A stretch of DNA of 54,725 nt from Capnocytophaga canis (GCF_000827555.1 NZ_CDOI01000157.1:1-54725); one strand, 5' to 3'; counted from the first letter of the stretch, positions 15,795-25,416 are shown. The notes: generated by a model not told the origin, from the letters alone. Made by a program: numbers and translations.

Positions 15795-18710
15795 ATGAAA
15801 CTAAAACAATTTCAATACGAAACGCAATCTTATCAGGAAGATTGTATCCGTAATATTGTGCAGATTTTTGAAAATTTGCACGAGCAAGATTCTTTTGAAA
15901 AAACACTTACCGAACACAAAAACAAAAATCAATACTCTTTTTCTGTACAAAATGCCAAAAACATCGATATACTGATGGAAACAGGTACAGGAAAAACCTT
16001 TACTTTCATCAAAACGATTTTTGAACTGAATCGAAATTTTGGTTACCAAAAATTCATTATTCTCATTCCCACGGTGCCCATTCGCGAGGGAACGAAAACC
16101 AATTTGGAAGATACCAAAGCCTATTTCAAAGGGTTGTATGCCAATGAAAAGGAAAAAGAAATAGAAGTGTTTACTTACGAGGGCGGAAACATTTCGGCGG
16201 TCAATAATTTTATTCATTCACAACATTTGTCGGTGTTGATAATGACGCCAAGTTCCTTTTCGAGCAAGGATAATATTTTGAACAGACCTTTGGAACGCGA
16301 AATCAATAATTTATTCACTTACCAAAACCCAATCCAAACGCCCAAAACCTATTTGGAGTGTCTCAAACAGCTCAATCCGATTGTGATAATGGACGAACCC
16401 CACCGATTTGACGGCGATGCATTTAAAAAGTATTTCGAAGGGTTTAATAATTATTACTTGCGTTTTGGGGCGACTTTTCCACGAAAAAAAGACAGCGTAC
16501 AGCTCTCCAATGTGGCGTATATGTTGGATAGTATTTCGTCTTTTCGCCAAAATTTGGTAAAGAAAATCGTGGTCTATACCCAAGATATTGTAGAGCGTAT
16601 AGATACACTTGTGGGGATTGAAAAAAAAGGTTCCAAAAACATCGCTTTGATTGACACACTTAGCAATGGAACCATTGTGCGAAGAGAAGTAGGCGTGGGC
16701 GGAACATTTAATGAGGTAACTATCAAGAAAATCAACAAAGACAATATCGTATTGGAAAATGATACTATTGAAAAAGTAGATTATTCCCTTACAGATGAGT
16801 CGCTCCGTGCGATGATTTCAAAAACTATCGAGATTCATTTTCAAAAAGAACAGATGCTTTTTGAGCAGGGTATCAAAGCCCTGTCCTTGTTTTTTATCGA
16901 AAGTGATACCCGCTTGTTTCGTGGCGATAATCCGAAAATTAAAATCATTTTTGAAGAAGAATTTAAAAAGAAATATGACGAGGTTATCGCTACCCTTGAT
17001 GCCAATTCAGCCTACTATCACTATCTGAAAAACAGCTTTGATACGGACGGAAATTTGCAAGTGCATAAAGGGTATTTTTCGGGCGACAAAGGAAATACCG
17101 ACCAAAAAGTAAAAGCAGGGGTAGATGAAATCTTGCGAGACAAGAAAAAACTTTTGTCCTTTGAGAGCCCTACGCGTTTTATTTTCTCCATTTGGGCGTT
17201 ACAAGAGGGGTGGGACAATCCCAATGTATTTACCATTTGCAAACTCTCTAACCAAGGAAGCGAAATCTCTAAACTGCAACAGATAGGACGTGGGTTGCGT
17301 ATCTGTGTGGACCAAAATCTGCAACGAAAAACTTTTAAAAATCTCAATAACAATCAAGAGGAATTTTGGAAAATTAACAATTTAGATGTTGTCGTATCGA
17401 GCAAAGAACAAGGATTTGTAGAAGGTATTCAAAAAGAAATTTTAAGTAATTCGTTTCTTGTTTCTGAAAATTTTACCGAAAAAGAAATCATTCATATTTT
17501 AAAAGAAAAAACCACTTTTGATGATGATACTATTGATTTTTTGATCAATGATGTTTTGCGAGGCGAAAAATTGATTGTGCGTAAAGCGATTATTGATGGA
17601 GAACGCATCTTCGAAAAAGCCGATAATTTTGTTACGCTACTCAAAGAGCAAAATCTTCCTGCCGAGCAAGAAAAAGCCCTGTTACATGTGTTTGTCTCAC
17701 CTAAGGAGCTGAATACTTTTATAGATAATGGCAACAATAAATCAGGAGATAAGAAAAAAATATTCATCAAGCAAAACCATTTGCAGGAGTTCAAAACCCT
17801 TTGGAATACCATCAGCCAAAATGCCTTTTATGTATTGGATACATTGGACGAAAAAAGACAACAGCAACTCATTGAAAATATCAAGACCGATATAGAAAAT
17901 TTGCAAATCCATCAAGTCTTGTTACAAACCAAAAGAGAAATTCTCAATGTAGATAAAATAGACCGAAAAGATGCCATTACTACCGAAGTAGTGGGAGTGC
18001 AACAGCGTAAAAATCAAGTGGATATTTTGAGAATGGTACAATGGATAGCCAATAAAACCAAAACGCCACTTGCCTTTGTAGTACAGATTTTTAATGCGTT
18101 GAACGAGGTGTTTAAAACCCAAACCATAGCCAATAATCCTGCACAAGTGCAAAAGGAAATCGTAAAAATCATAGAAGACAATCTCATCAATACTATAAAA
18201 GCCCATATCCGATACGACGGCATCAGCGGGAAAGCCCTTGCCAATGTATTTCAAACGGAAAATGACAAAACCTATCTCAAAGAAGGGAGTGTAGGCAAAT
18301 TCCAAAAGGATATTGATACAGATTTTGCCCTCAAAGAAAAATGGATTTTTGAGGAAGTCATCGAGTACGATAGCGATTTTGAATTGGAAGTGATAGAAAA
18401 AGACCCCAATATTTCGGAAATAGCCATTTTTGGGAAGTTGCCAAAACTCAAAATCAAAACTCCTTTGGGCGAGTACAACCCTGATTTTTGCTACGCCATT
18501 AAAGGCGAGCAAGGCAATAAAGTGTTTTTGGTGGTAGAAGCAAAAGGCTATGAAACCTCTGGCGATATTTCTAAAAAGGAAAAAGCTAAAATCGATTTTG
18601 CTAAAAAATATTTTGAGAAACTCAATGAATATTACAAAAAACAAAATATAAAAATCTCCTTTAAAGAACGAATAAAAGGACAGCAATTATCGGCGTTAGT
18701 AAAAGGGTAA
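15795..18710 (+). CDS. res: Type III restriction endonuclease subunit Res
   Basis: DNA-dependent ATPase/translocase and nuclease that acts with Mod. The start is ATG 15795 (MKLKQFQYETQSYQED); the longer frame from TTG 15693 crosses a palindrome and is rejected. The 971-residue protein shows helicase motif I (METGTGKTFTF, residues about 60-70), motif II (MDEPHR, about 199), the GWDNPNVFTICKL segment, motif VI (QQIGRGLRI, about 495) and a C-terminal PD-(D/E)XK nuclease (EYNPDFCYAI, then FLVVEAKGYE, about 892-919). All catalytic residues look intact. The genes in order are res, rhuM, dinD fragment and mod, all on this strand. Confidence 0.95.
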   Translation: MKLKQFQYETQSYQEDCIRNIVQIFENLHEQDSFEKTLTEHKNKNQYSFSVQNAKNIDILMETGTGKTFTFIKTIFELNRNFGYQKFIILIPTVPIREGTKTNLEDTKAYFKGLYANEKEKEIEVFTYEGGNISAVNNFIHSQHLSVLIMTPSSFSSKDNILNRPLEREINNLFTYQNPIQTPKTYLECLKQLNPIVIMDEPHRFDGDAFKKYFEGFNNYYLRFGATFPRKKDSVQLSNVAYMLDSISSFRQNLVKKIVVYTQDIVERIDTLVGIEKKGSKNIALIDTLSNGTIVRREVGVGGTFNEVTIKKINKDNIVLENDTIEKVDYSLTDESLRAMISKTIEIHFQKEQMLFEQGIKALSLFFIESDTRLFRGDNPKIKIIFEEEFKKKYDEVIATLDANSAYYHYLKNSFDTDGNLQVHKGYFSGDKGNTDQKVKAGVDEILRDKKKLLSFESPTRFIFSIWALQEGWDNPNVFTICKLSNQGSEISKLQQIGRGLRICVDQNLQRKTFKNLNNNQEEFWKINNLDVVVSSKEQGFVEGIQKEILSNSFLVSENFTEKEIIHILKEKTTFDDDTIDFLINDVLRGEKLIVRKAIIDGERIFEKADNFVTLLKEQNLPAEQEKALLHVFVSPKELNTFIDNGNNKSGDKKKIFIKQNHLQEFKTLWNTISQNAFYVLDTLDEKRQQQLIENIKTDIENLQIHQVLLQTKREILNVDKIDRKDAITTEVVGVQQRKNQVDILRMVQWIANKTKTPLAFVVQIFNALNEVFKTQTIANNPAQVQKEIVKIIEDNLINTIKAHIRYDGISGKALANVFQTENDKTYLKEGSVGKFQKDIDTDFALKEKWIFEEVIEYDSDFELEVIEKDPNISEIAIFGKLPKLKIKTPLGEYNPDFCYAIKGEQGNKVFLVVEAKGYETSGDISKKEKAKIDFAKKYFEKLNEYYKKQNIKISFKERIKGQQLSALVKG

Positions 18711-18752
18711 GTTTTGGCACTTTGTCAAAGTCTGAAAAATAGTAAAAAGAAA

Positions 18753-19751
18753 ATGGAAAATCAAAATAAACAAATCATCATCTACCAAACCACCGAAGAT
18801 AACCAACTGAAAGTCCGTTTGGAAGACGAGAATATTTGGCTCACACAACAACAATTAGTAGAGCTTTACCAAACAAGTAAATCGAATGTAAGTGAGCATA
18901 TTAGCCATATCTTTGAGGAGGGAGAATTGCAGGAAAATTCAGTTGTTCGGAAATTCCGAACAACTGCCACCGATGGCAAAACCTACAATGTAACACATTA
19001 CAACCTTGATATGATTATCTCCTTGGGTTATCGCATCAAATCGCACATTGCTACCAAATTCCGTATTTGGGCTACAGAGCGTCTCAAAGAATACATCGTA
19101 AAAGGCTTTACCCTCAATGACGAACGCCTGAAAAACCTCGGCGGTGGCAACCATTGGAAAGAACTTTTAGATAGAATCCGCGATATTCGTTCGTCCGAAA
19201 AAGTAATGTATCGGCAAGTACTGGACTTGTACGCCACTGCTACCGATTACGACCCCAAGAGCAAAGTGAGTCAAGATTTTTTCAAAATCGTGCAGAACAA
19301 ACTCCACTACGCTGCACACGGCAATACGGCAAGCGAGGTGATTTATTATCGTGTAGATAGCGACAAACCCTTTGCTGGGCTAACGAATTTCAAAGGCTCA
19401 CAACCCACACAAGCCGAAGCAATGATTGCTAAAAATTACCTCAAAGAGCAAGAACTCAAAGTACTCAACAATTTGGTAGCGGCGTATTTTGATTTGGCAG
19501 AGCTCAACGCCATCGAAGAGCGAGAAATGAAAATGGCAGATTATGCACGAGAGCTAGACAATATCCTCTCCTCCACAGGGCGAAAAGTACTGACCGATGC
19601 AGGAAAAATCTCCACCGAAAAAGCCAAAGAAAAAGCCCTCACCGAATACCGAAAATACAACGCCAAAACCTTATCAAGCGTAGAGGAAAGCTATCTAGAA
19701 ACCCTCCATCAATTGGAAAAACAAGCCAAAAAAGAAAGCAGGAAGAAATGA
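18753..19751 (+). CDS. rhuM: RhuM family protein in the type III RM locus
   Basis: Protein of 332 residues, full length for the RhuM (virulence RhuM) family. The N-terminal winged-helix-like half has IWLTQQQLVELYQTSKSNVSEHISHIFEEGEL, then VRKFRTTATDGKTYNVTHYNLDMIISLGYRIKS and FRIWATERLKEYIVKGF. The C-terminal half runs FAGLTNFKGS to the basic end KQAKKESRKK. RhuM genes are frequently lodged inside restriction-modification loci; the biochemical role is not established. The start is ATG 18753; an upstream frame from 18714 runs through a palindrome copy. Its stop (TGA at 19749) overlaps an ATG that matches the beginning of mod. Confidence 0.9.
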   Translation: MENQNKQIIIYQTTEDNQLKVRLEDENIWLTQQQLVELYQTSKSNVSEHISHIFEEGELQENSVVRKFRTTATDGKTYNVTHYNLDMIISLGYRIKSHIATKFRIWATERLKEYIVKGFTLNDERLKNLGGGNHWKELLDRIRDIRSSEKVMYRQVLDLYATATDYDPKSKVSQDFFKIVQNKLHYAAHGNTASEVIYYRVDSDKPFAGLTNFKGSQPTQAEAMIAKNYLKEQELKVLNNLVAAYFDLAELNAIEEREMKMADYARELDNILSSTGRKVLTDAGKISTEKAKEKALTEYRKYNAKTLSSVEESYLETLHQLEKQAKKESRKK

Positions 19752-19786
19752 ACGACAAACAAACATAAACCAATACCCCTTTGAAA

Positions 19787-20089
19787 ATGGAAAAGAATAA
19801 AATTATACAATACAAATCATTATTTGATGAAGTTGTACATTTCATTGAAAATGAAGTCAAAGAAAAAATAGAAGTGTGGTATGCTCGTGAGCTACAATCG
19901 GTGTTAGGATATGCACGATGGGAAAATTTTTTGGTTGCTATACACAGAGCAATAGACTCGTGCAAAACACAGAATATCAATGTGGATGACCATTTTCGTG
20001 ACCTCACGAAAATGGTCTCTTTGGGAAGTGGCTCACAGAAGAATAATCATTTTTGTTCAAAACAAAAAACAAATCAAAATGAACGATAA
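19787..20089 (+). pseudogene. dinD: Truncated DinD-like (BRO-type) gene
   Basis: The reading frame of 100 residues matches the N-terminus of DNA-damage-inducible protein [51 protein letters not shown], then [18 protein letters not shown]. In intact DinD the next part is the K-R-E-I-x-D-x-x-L-S-R-Y-A-C-Y-L block; here it is missing, and the frame ends in unrelated [17 protein letters not shown]. The fragment overlaps the start of mod by 11 nt. It is lodged between rhuM and mod and seems to have been inserted with a copy of the mod start. Confidence 0.8.
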
Positions 20090-21968
20090 ACAAAGATTCA
20101 TACAACAGGGATTTTCTGTATTAGACACAGAAAACAAGGAAAATAAATTGATAGATTTTATAAAAGAACACTATCCACAGGTACTGAAAGACGGCGAACT
20201 CAATCTTGCCGAACTCAAAAGCGTTTTAGGCTTACCCATTGATGAAAAAGTAAACGGCTATGGACTGAACTTTGTAGGGCGTGGCGTGGCTCGTGCCAAA
20301 TACGCACAAGAAACCCAAAAAGAATTATTGCTGAACCGAACACTAAGCAAGGACATTGACACTACCCAAAATATGGTACTCAAAGGCGATAATCTCGACA
20401 GCCTAAAACTGCTAAAACCCCATTATAGCGGTAAGATAAAGTGCATCTATATAGACCCGCCCTACAACACCAGTAGCGATGAGTTTGTATATCCTGATAA
20501 GTTTGACCGCGAAGAAGCCGAAGTATTGGGCATAGCCGATAACCTCTCCGAAGAGGATTTTGACCGAATGGAATTTTCTTTCAAAACCAAAAAAAGCCAC
20601 AACGGATGGCTTGCCTTTATGTACCCACGCCTTCTATTGGCAAGGGATTTACTCGCAAAAGACGGCGTTATATTTATCTCTATTGATGATAACGAACAAG
20701 CCAACCTCAAACTCCTTTGTGATGAAATCTTTGGAGAAGAAAATTTTGTGGCGGATTTTATTCGTAAAACAAAGTCCACAACAAATGACGCAAAAACTGG
20801 CGTAAATTATCAACACGAATTTTTACTATGTTATGCTAAAAATATCGAAAAAATAGACCGTCTGAAGGGAGGTCTTAAAGATACTACAAAATATACCAAT
20901 CCAGACAATGACCCTAATGGCAGGTGGGCTGTTACTGACCCATCAGCCAAGTCTGGGAACTTTCAAAATGGTTATTTCCCAGTAATTAACCCTTATACAG
21001 GTAAGGAAGATTATCCACCAAAAGGAATGTTTTGGAGGTTTTCTAAAAACACGATTCAAAAACACATAGATGAAGGACGTATCTGTTTTAAAAAAGAACA
21101 TAAACCCGATGAAAGAGGATTTATCTATAAAAGATATTTAAAGGACCTTAAAACTTTGGATAGTACATTGGATAGTTTGAACTTTACAGATAACAAGTAT
21201 ATGAACCAAGTAGCCACCAAAGAATTAAAAGAAATGGAATTGGTAGAGTATTTTTCTTATCCAAAGGGAGTTAAATTTGTATACGATATTATAAGTTCTT
21301 GTACCCAAGACAATGATATCATTCTTGATTTTTTCGCAGGTTCAGGCACCACGGGACACGCCGTAATGGCACTTAATGCCGAAGATGGGGGCAATCGCAA
21401 GTTTATCCTTTGTCAGATAGACGAGCCTATCGCCGAGGGTAAGCCTGCCTATCAGTTTTGTATAGACAACGACCTACCGCCTGTAATATCCAGCATCACC
21501 ATCGAGCGTTTGAGGAGAGTATCCTCCCTAAATCCCTCCGAAGGAGGGACTTCTAATAAAGGAAAAGCTCCCTCTCTTTCGGAGAGGGTGGGGGGAGAGG
21601 AATTGGGCGAGGACTACGGTTTTAAAGTCTTTGACCATACCAACGCCCCAAAACTCACCCAAGACAAAAACGGACAAATTGTGTTGCCCACCCTACACAA
21701 CGATGCCCTTTCGCGTATCTATACAATGATTTTCAAAGTAGGTTTAGACGAGCCAAGCCAAGTGCCACAGGAGGTTTTAAAGGATTGTATATACAAAATC
21801 GGTCATTATTATTACATTACCAACAGTCAACGCTTTAGTGAAGATTATTTTGCTAACGTCATTAAAGATATTTCCAAAAATAACGGTAAAATCTTTGTAG
21901 ATGGGTGGACGACAAGTCTCAACGCTACGCTACAATACTACAAAGAAGAAATACAAATTGTATTTTAG
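20079..21968 (+). CDS. mod: Type III DNA adenine methyltransferase Mod, with in-frame repeat
   Basis: N6-adenine methyltransferase and sequence-recognition subunit, working with Res. The start is ATG 20079 ([18 protein letters not shown]). Catalytic motif IV DPPY is at residues 126-129 ([19 protein letters not shown]) and the SAM-binding motif [12 protein letters not shown] is at about 418-429, in the order of beta-class enzymes. The variable target-recognition region lies between. Residues about 482-508 ([20 protein letters not shown], then RVGGEE) come from a palindromic element nearly identical to that in leuS. Function is probably preserved because frame and both motifs are intact. Total length is 629 residues. 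Confidence 0.95.
   Translation: MNDKQRFIQQGFSVLDTENKENKLIDFIKEHYPQVLKDGELNLAELKSVLGLPIDEKVNGYGLNFVGRGVARAKYAQETQKELLLNRTLSKDIDTTQNMVLKGDNLDSLKLLKPHYSGKIKCIYIDPPYNTSSDEFVYPDKFDREEAEVLGIADNLSEEDFDRMEFSFKTKKSHNGWLAFMYPRLLLARDLLAKDGVIFISIDDNEQANLKLLCDEIFGEENFVADFIRKTKSTTNDAKTGVNYQHEFLLCYAKNIEKIDRLKGGLKDTTKYTNPDNDPNGRWAVTDPSAKSGNFQNGYFPVINPYTGKEDYPPKGMFWRFSKNTIQKHIDEGRICFKKEHKPDERGFIYKRYLKDLKTLDSTLDSLNFTDNKYMNQVATKELKEMELVEYFSYPKGVKFVYDIISSCTQDNDIILDFFAGSGTTGHAVMALNAEDGGNRKFILCQIDEPIAEGKPAYQFCIDNDLPPVISSITIERLRRVSSLNPSEGGTSNKGKAPSLSERVGGEELGEDYGFKVFDHTNAPKLTQDKNGQIVLPTLHNDALSRIYTMIFKVGLDEPSQVPQEVLKDCIYKIGHYYYITNSQRFSEDYFANVIKDISKNNGKIFVDGWTTSLNATLQYYKEEIQIVF
21522..21600 (+). repeat. Double-hairpin palindromic element inside mod
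   Basis: Hairpin 1 is CCCTCC (21534-21539), GAA, GGAGGG (21543-21548). Hairpin 2 is CCCTCTC (21570-21576), a short loop, GAGAGGG (21582-21588), followed by TGGGGGGAGAGG. It matches the element in leuS (13350-13453) most strongly over the last 40 bp and is read in the same frame ([12 protein letters not shown] against [12 protein letters not shown]). Confidence 0.8.
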
Positions 21969-22036
21969 TGTAGAGATGAGACACGTCTCTTTTTTACCAA
22001 CGCCAGAAGGGTTGAATTTTTTATGATTAGTGGAGG

Positions 22037-23017
22037 TTATAAATAATCTTCAAAATTTCGATGTTCCTTTTTAAGAAGTTCTTCTTTAGGTAATGATTTG
22101 AAGTAGTTATACGTCCGTAGCATCCCTTCTTTTCGGCTTATACGAGGTTCCCATCCCAGAATTTCCCGTGCTTTGCTAATATCGGGTTGTCGTTGTAGAG
22201 GATCATTTTCTGGTAGAGGTAGATAAGTGATTTTCTGTTGAGTTTGAGTAATTTCTAAAATTTCCTGAGCGAATTGATTGATAGAAATTTCTTCTGGATT
22301 GCCGATGTTTATAGGATAAATATAGTCGCTCATCAGTAATCGAAAAATACCTTCAATTTGGTCACTTACGTAACAGAAAGAACGTGTTTGCTCTCCATTT
22401 CCAAAGATGGTAAGATTTTCTCCTCGAAGCACTTGTCCGATAAAGGCAGGTATTACGCGTCCATCATTCAGTCGCATACGTTCCCCATACGTGTTGAAAA
22501 TCCGCGCGATACGTGTTTCCAATCCGTAAGAACGATGGTATGCCATAGTGATGGATTCCATGAAACGTTTGGCTTCGTCATATACTCCACGAGGCCCAAT
22601 AGTGCTTACATTTCCGTAGTATTCCTCCGATTGCGGATGCACCAAGGGGTCTCCATAAACTTCAGAGGTCGAAGCTATTAGGATACGAGCTTTTTTATTT
22701 TTGGCCAATTCCAATAAATTGTATGTGCCGATAGAACCTACTTTGAGCGTGTGTATAGGTATTTTGAGATAATCAATTGGACTTGCAGGAGAGGCAAAAT
22801 GTAGGATATAATCTAAATTTCCCGGAACGTGTACAAATTTGGTTACGTCGTGATGTTGAAATTCGAAGTTAGGGTCAGGTAACAGATGCTCTATGTTTTT
22901 GATGTCTCCGGTGATTAAATTATCCATAGCGATGACATAAAAACCCTCTGTAAGGAAACGTTCGCATAGATGCGAACCTAAAAAACCTGCTCCGCCCGTG
23001 ATAAGTACTTTTTTCAT
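22037..23017 (-). CDS. uxs: UDP-glucuronate decarboxylase (UXS)
   Basis: Short-chain dehydrogenase/reductase that makes UDP-xylose from UDP-glucuronate for surface polysaccharide. The 326-residue protein has the N-terminal NAD motif [12 protein letters not shown] (GGAGFLG at 8-14), the catalytic S/T-E region ASTSEVYGD (about 116-123), and Tyr146-x-x-x-Lys150 in [11 protein letters not shown], which is close to the UXS consensus. [15 protein letters not shown] and the [15 protein letters not shown] segment bind the nucleotide. It stands alone on the minus strand, convergent with mod. A dTDP-glucose 4,6-dehydratase is a less likely alternative given the [12 protein letters not shown] stretch. 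Confidence 0.92.
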   Translation of the reverse strand: MKKVLITGGAGFLGSHLCERFLTEGFYVIAMDNLITGDIKNIEHLLPDPNFEFQHHDVTKFVHVPGNLDYILHFASPASPIDYLKIPIHTLKVGSIGTYNLLELAKNKKARILIASTSEVYGDPLVHPQSEEYYGNVSTIGPRGVYDEAKRFMESITMAYHRSYGLETRIARIFNTYGERMRLNDGRVIPAFIGQVLRGENLTIFGNGEQTRSFCYVSDQIEGIFRLLMSDYIYPINIGNPEEISINQFAQEILEITQTQQKITYLPLPENDPLQRQPDISKAREILGWEPRISRKEGMLRTYNYFKSLPKEELLKKEHRNFEDYL

Positions 23018-23038
23018 TGCTTTATTTTTTCACGAAGG

Positions 23039-23046
23039 CAAAGATA
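23039..23046 (-). promoter_or_regulatory. -7 element of the UXS gene (TATCTTTG)
   Basis: Reads TATCTTTG on the minus strand, 22 bp before the start codon, leaving a leader of roughly 15 nt. No clear -33 motif. Confidence 0.55.
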
Positions 23047-23306
23047 CGGAAAACAAATTATTTTAAATTCACTACACATATAAACTTTCAGCAAACAAAA
23101 GAAGGAATGGCGAATCAAAATTCTCAACATGAAAAACTTGTAAGTCATATTCTCAAATTATATTTCTTCAATGAAATATTCTAAAAAATAATCAAAAAAA
23201 GGTAATTTGAGACGTTTTTATGAGAATATTTTATTCATTCAATTGTAAAAAATGTTAATTTTACTATAAAATTTGCTATGATATGTGGATTGATAAAAAA
23301 TAACAC

Positions 23307-23314
23307 TACCTTTG
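23307..23314 (+). promoter_or_regulatory. -7 element of the structured RNA (TACCTTTG)
   Basis: Matches TAnnTTTG and is followed by CAACGA, a likely start zone about 5-7 nt downstream. The -33 match is weak. There is no coding gene downstream on this strand before the convergent hemD. Confidence 0.5.
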
Positions 23315-23319
23315 CAACG

Positions 23320-23452
23320 AAAAATTAAAGTTAATTTAGAATCTCCTTGTAAGAAATTCTTTCTGGAAAAATCTAAAGAGATGATTACAGAAATTTAGAT
23401 GTTTGAATATGAAAAAATAAACGAAAGATTTCAAACAGGAGATTTTTTTTAA
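23320..23452 (+). ncRNA. Rod-shaped non-coding RNA, candidate 6S RNA
   Basis: The ends pair: AATCTCCT(T)GT near 23340-23350 with ACAGGAGATT near 23436-23445, 10 bp with one bulge. After an AA/AA internal loop, GAAAT(T)CTTTC near 23353-23363 pairs with GAAAGATTTC near 23423-23432. A central stem AAATCTAAA / TTTAGAT (23368-23399) completes a long rod. The transcript then ends in eight T (23443-23450), so the closing stem doubles as an intrinsic terminator. Length about 130 nt. The rod shape with a bulged centre and paired ends resembles 6S RNA, and Rfam lists a 6S-Flavo family. Identity as 6S is inference; the folding is visible by eye. Confidence 0.5.
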
Positions 23453-23458
23453 AGTCGT

Positions 23459-24154
23459 TTAAATAGCTTTGCCATCATTAACTTCTCTATAATCTTTCTC
23501 AAAATATACAGTACACGCATCTATAACACAATCAATCGTAGGCTTCTTGGCAACAACTACGTTTTTTGTGTATTTCGATGCCTCATTAGCTGTGGTTGTC
23601 CCAATACAAAAGCAAATTTGATCCGAAATGAGGTTTTTCTGCATATAACTTATCACACCTGAGGGACTAAAGAATAGAATAGCTTTGATAGGAATTTCAA
23701 TTTCACGAGAACAAAAATTTGTGCGATATACTTCGTATTCTTTATGTGTTATATTGTTGTTTTTTAATATATTAGGTAGTACATCTCTACGCAGATTTCC
23801 ACAGAAAAATGTGATGTTATCTTCAGTGTGATTTTGCAGTATATAGTCTCCTAATTCCGTTGCATATTCTCTATAACAAAGTACTTTCCAACCATTTCTT
23901 GTCAATAAATCAGCTGTTTTTTCACCTACACAGATTGTTGTAATTTGCTTCAGAGAGTCAATGTTTCTGTTTCTGAGTATACTCTTCACGGCGTTTTGAC
24001 TTGTAAAAAGCAAAAGATTTCCTATTCTGTCCAATTGAATATCAATATATTCAGTAGTAATAAAATCCCATTCTACCAACTGATACCCCTTGTTTAATAA
24101 TCTATTTTGTTGGTCAAGATTTAATTTTTTTGTTGATAAAATAGGTGTAAGCAT
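23459..24154 (-). CDS. hemD: Uroporphyrinogen-III synthase
   Basis: Cyclises hydroxymethylbilane to uroporphyrinogen III in haem synthesis. The 231-residue size fits. The family is poorly conserved, but the pattern is right: NLLLFTSQNAVKSIL near residues 47-60 (the F-T-S-x-N-x-V motif), ICVGEKTADLL (about 74-84), NITFFCGNLRRDVLP (about 113-127, the G-x-x-R-R/D-x-L block) and AILFFSPSGVISYM (about 158-171, F-x-S-P-S-G-V). The last block is especially diagnostic of HemD. It is cytosolic, with no operon partner immediately next to it; the 3' end lies 9 bp from the T tract of the convergent RNA. Confidence 0.88.
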   Translation of the reverse strand: MLTPILSTKKLNLDQQNRLLNKGYQLVEWDFITTEYIDIQLDRIGNLLLFTSQNAVKSILRNRNIDSLKQITTICVGEKTADLLTRNGWKVLCYREYATELGDYILQNHTEDNITFFCGNLRRDVLPNILKNNNITHKEYEVYRTNFCSREIEIPIKAILFFSPSGVISYMQKNLISDQICFCIGTTTANEASKYTKNVVVAKKPTIDCVIDACTVYFEKDYREVNDGKAI

Positions 24155-24282
24155 ATAATAATCAGAGTTTTATGTTGTGACTTGAAACGAAAATCACACC
24201 GTTCAAAATAGTAATGTAATTTTACCTCCAATTCAATATTTTATCGTCAGAAGGAGTTGCTAAAAGCTGAGGTTTTACGTTT

Positions 24283-25416
24283 CTATTTTGAAAAATTGCT
24301 TATTTTTTGAATTATATAATCGTAATCTTCCTTATTTTTGACAAAATCCAAGCACGTAATGTCAATAATAAGTGTATTTTCCATATTACTTTGTTGAATA
24401 AACGATAAATACTCTTCCTGAATACGTTTTAGATAGTCCGCAGATATGTTTTTCTCATAAGATCGTCCTCTTTTTGCGATATTTTCAATCAATCTGTCTG
24501 TATTTTGGTATAAATATACGTATAAATCGGGTTTTATAATTTGATTATGCAGTATGTAAAACAATTTTCTGTATAGAATAAATTCATCTTCGGTTAGGGT
24601 GACTTTTGAGAAAATTAAAGATTTAAAAATATCGTAGTCAGATACCACAAATTGCTTGAATAGATCCAACTGCATCAATTGTTCAGAAACGGCCTGATAC
24701 CTTTCCGTAAGAAAGGACATTTCAAGAGTGAACCCATAACGTTTTGGGTTTTCATAAAACTTTGGTAAAAACGGATTGTCGGAAAAGCGTTCTAAAATGA
24801 GTTTTGCGTTGAAATCTTCTGCAATTTTGGTTGCTAAGGTTGTCTTTCCTGCTCCAATGTTTCCTTCAATGGCAATATAATTGTAGTTCGCAAAAGGCGA
24901 ATTGAATCTTGGAGAGATAAGTTTTTCAGTTATTTTTTGGATATCCGAAGTGTCGGATGTCTCATCTTTTAGCGTTGCGATGCTCTTCTGAATTACAGGA
25001 TGTTTTTTTTCTGAAGCAATTTCTGCTAACGGAAACAAAACAAATTTACGATTTGGAAGCTGTGGGTGTGGAATAGTCAATTCGTTCGTATTCAATGTGA
25101 TGTCATCGAAAAGTAATATATCCAGATCGATGCATCGCGATTGATACCCCTTTTTTAAGCTCGACCGAACTCTTCCGAGCTGTCTCTCAATATTCAAAAG
25201 TTCTGTCAAAACCTCGGTAGGTGTCAACCAAGTTTTTAACAATAAGCATACATTGAAAAACGCTTCACCTTCAAAACCCCATGAAGGCGTTTCATAAATT
25301 GATGAAATATTCCTTACGCTTCCTATTTTTTCATTTATAGCGTTTACAGCATCTTGCAGAAATCTTTTCCTGTCGCCAATATTACTTCCTAATGATATGT
25401 AAACCTCGTGCATCAT
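24283..25416 (-). CDS. folK: HPPK-deoxynucleoside kinase fusion
   Basis: Two-domain protein of 377 residues. Residues 1-150 are 6-hydroxymethyl-7,8-dihydropterin pyrophosphokinase: YISLGSNIGDRKRFLQDAV, PSWGFEGEAFFNVCLLL, and the signature SRCIDLDILLFDD (93-105) followed by TIPHPQLPNRKFVLFPLAEI. Residues about 175-377 are a deoxynucleoside kinase with P-loop EGNIGAGKTTLA (P-loop 185-193), LERFSDNPFLPKFYENPKRY and KRGRSYEKNISADYLKRIQEEY. It links folate synthesis and nucleoside salvage in one chain; the fusion is known in Bacteroidota. The promoter at 25424 leaves almost no leader, so the mRNA may be leaderless. Confidence 0.93.
   Translation of the reverse strand: MMHEVYISLGSNIGDRKRFLQDAVNAINEKIGSVRNISSIYETPSWGFEGEAFFNVCLLLKTWLTPTEVLTELLNIERQLGRVRSSLKKGYQSRCIDLDILLFDDITLNTNELTIPHPQLPNRKFVLFPLAEIASEKKHPVIQKSIATLKDETSDTSDIQKITEKLISPRFNSPFANYNYIAIEGNIGAGKTTLATKIAEDFNAKLILERFSDNPFLPKFYENPKRYGFTLEMSFLTERYQAVSEQLMQLDLFKQFVVSDYDIFKSLIFSKVTLTEDEFILYRKLFYILHNQIIKPDLYVYLYQNTDRLIENIAKRGRSYEKNISADYLKRIQEEYLSFIQQSNMENTLIIDITCLDFVKNKEDYDYIIQKISNFSK

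Larger units (their letters stand above)
23018..23458. other. Gene-free spacer carrying a structured RNA
   Basis: No open reading frame of note. On the minus strand the part next to 23017 holds the UXS promoter; on the plus strand 23307-23450 holds a promoter, a structured RNA and its T tract. The middle (23060-23300) is AT-rich with nothing else recognised. Confidence 0.5.

Noticed and set aside
19980-20078. Upstream extension of mod by 33 codons
   Set aside because: The extension overlaps the dinD fragment in another frame and has no similarity to Mod. The ATG at 20079 has a duplicate at 19748, which supports it as the true start.
22358-22681. Plus-strand ORF opposite the UDP-glucuronate decarboxylase gene, and many similar antisense frames
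   Set aside because: They are shadows of strongly coding genes on the other strand, without own promoter or family likeness.
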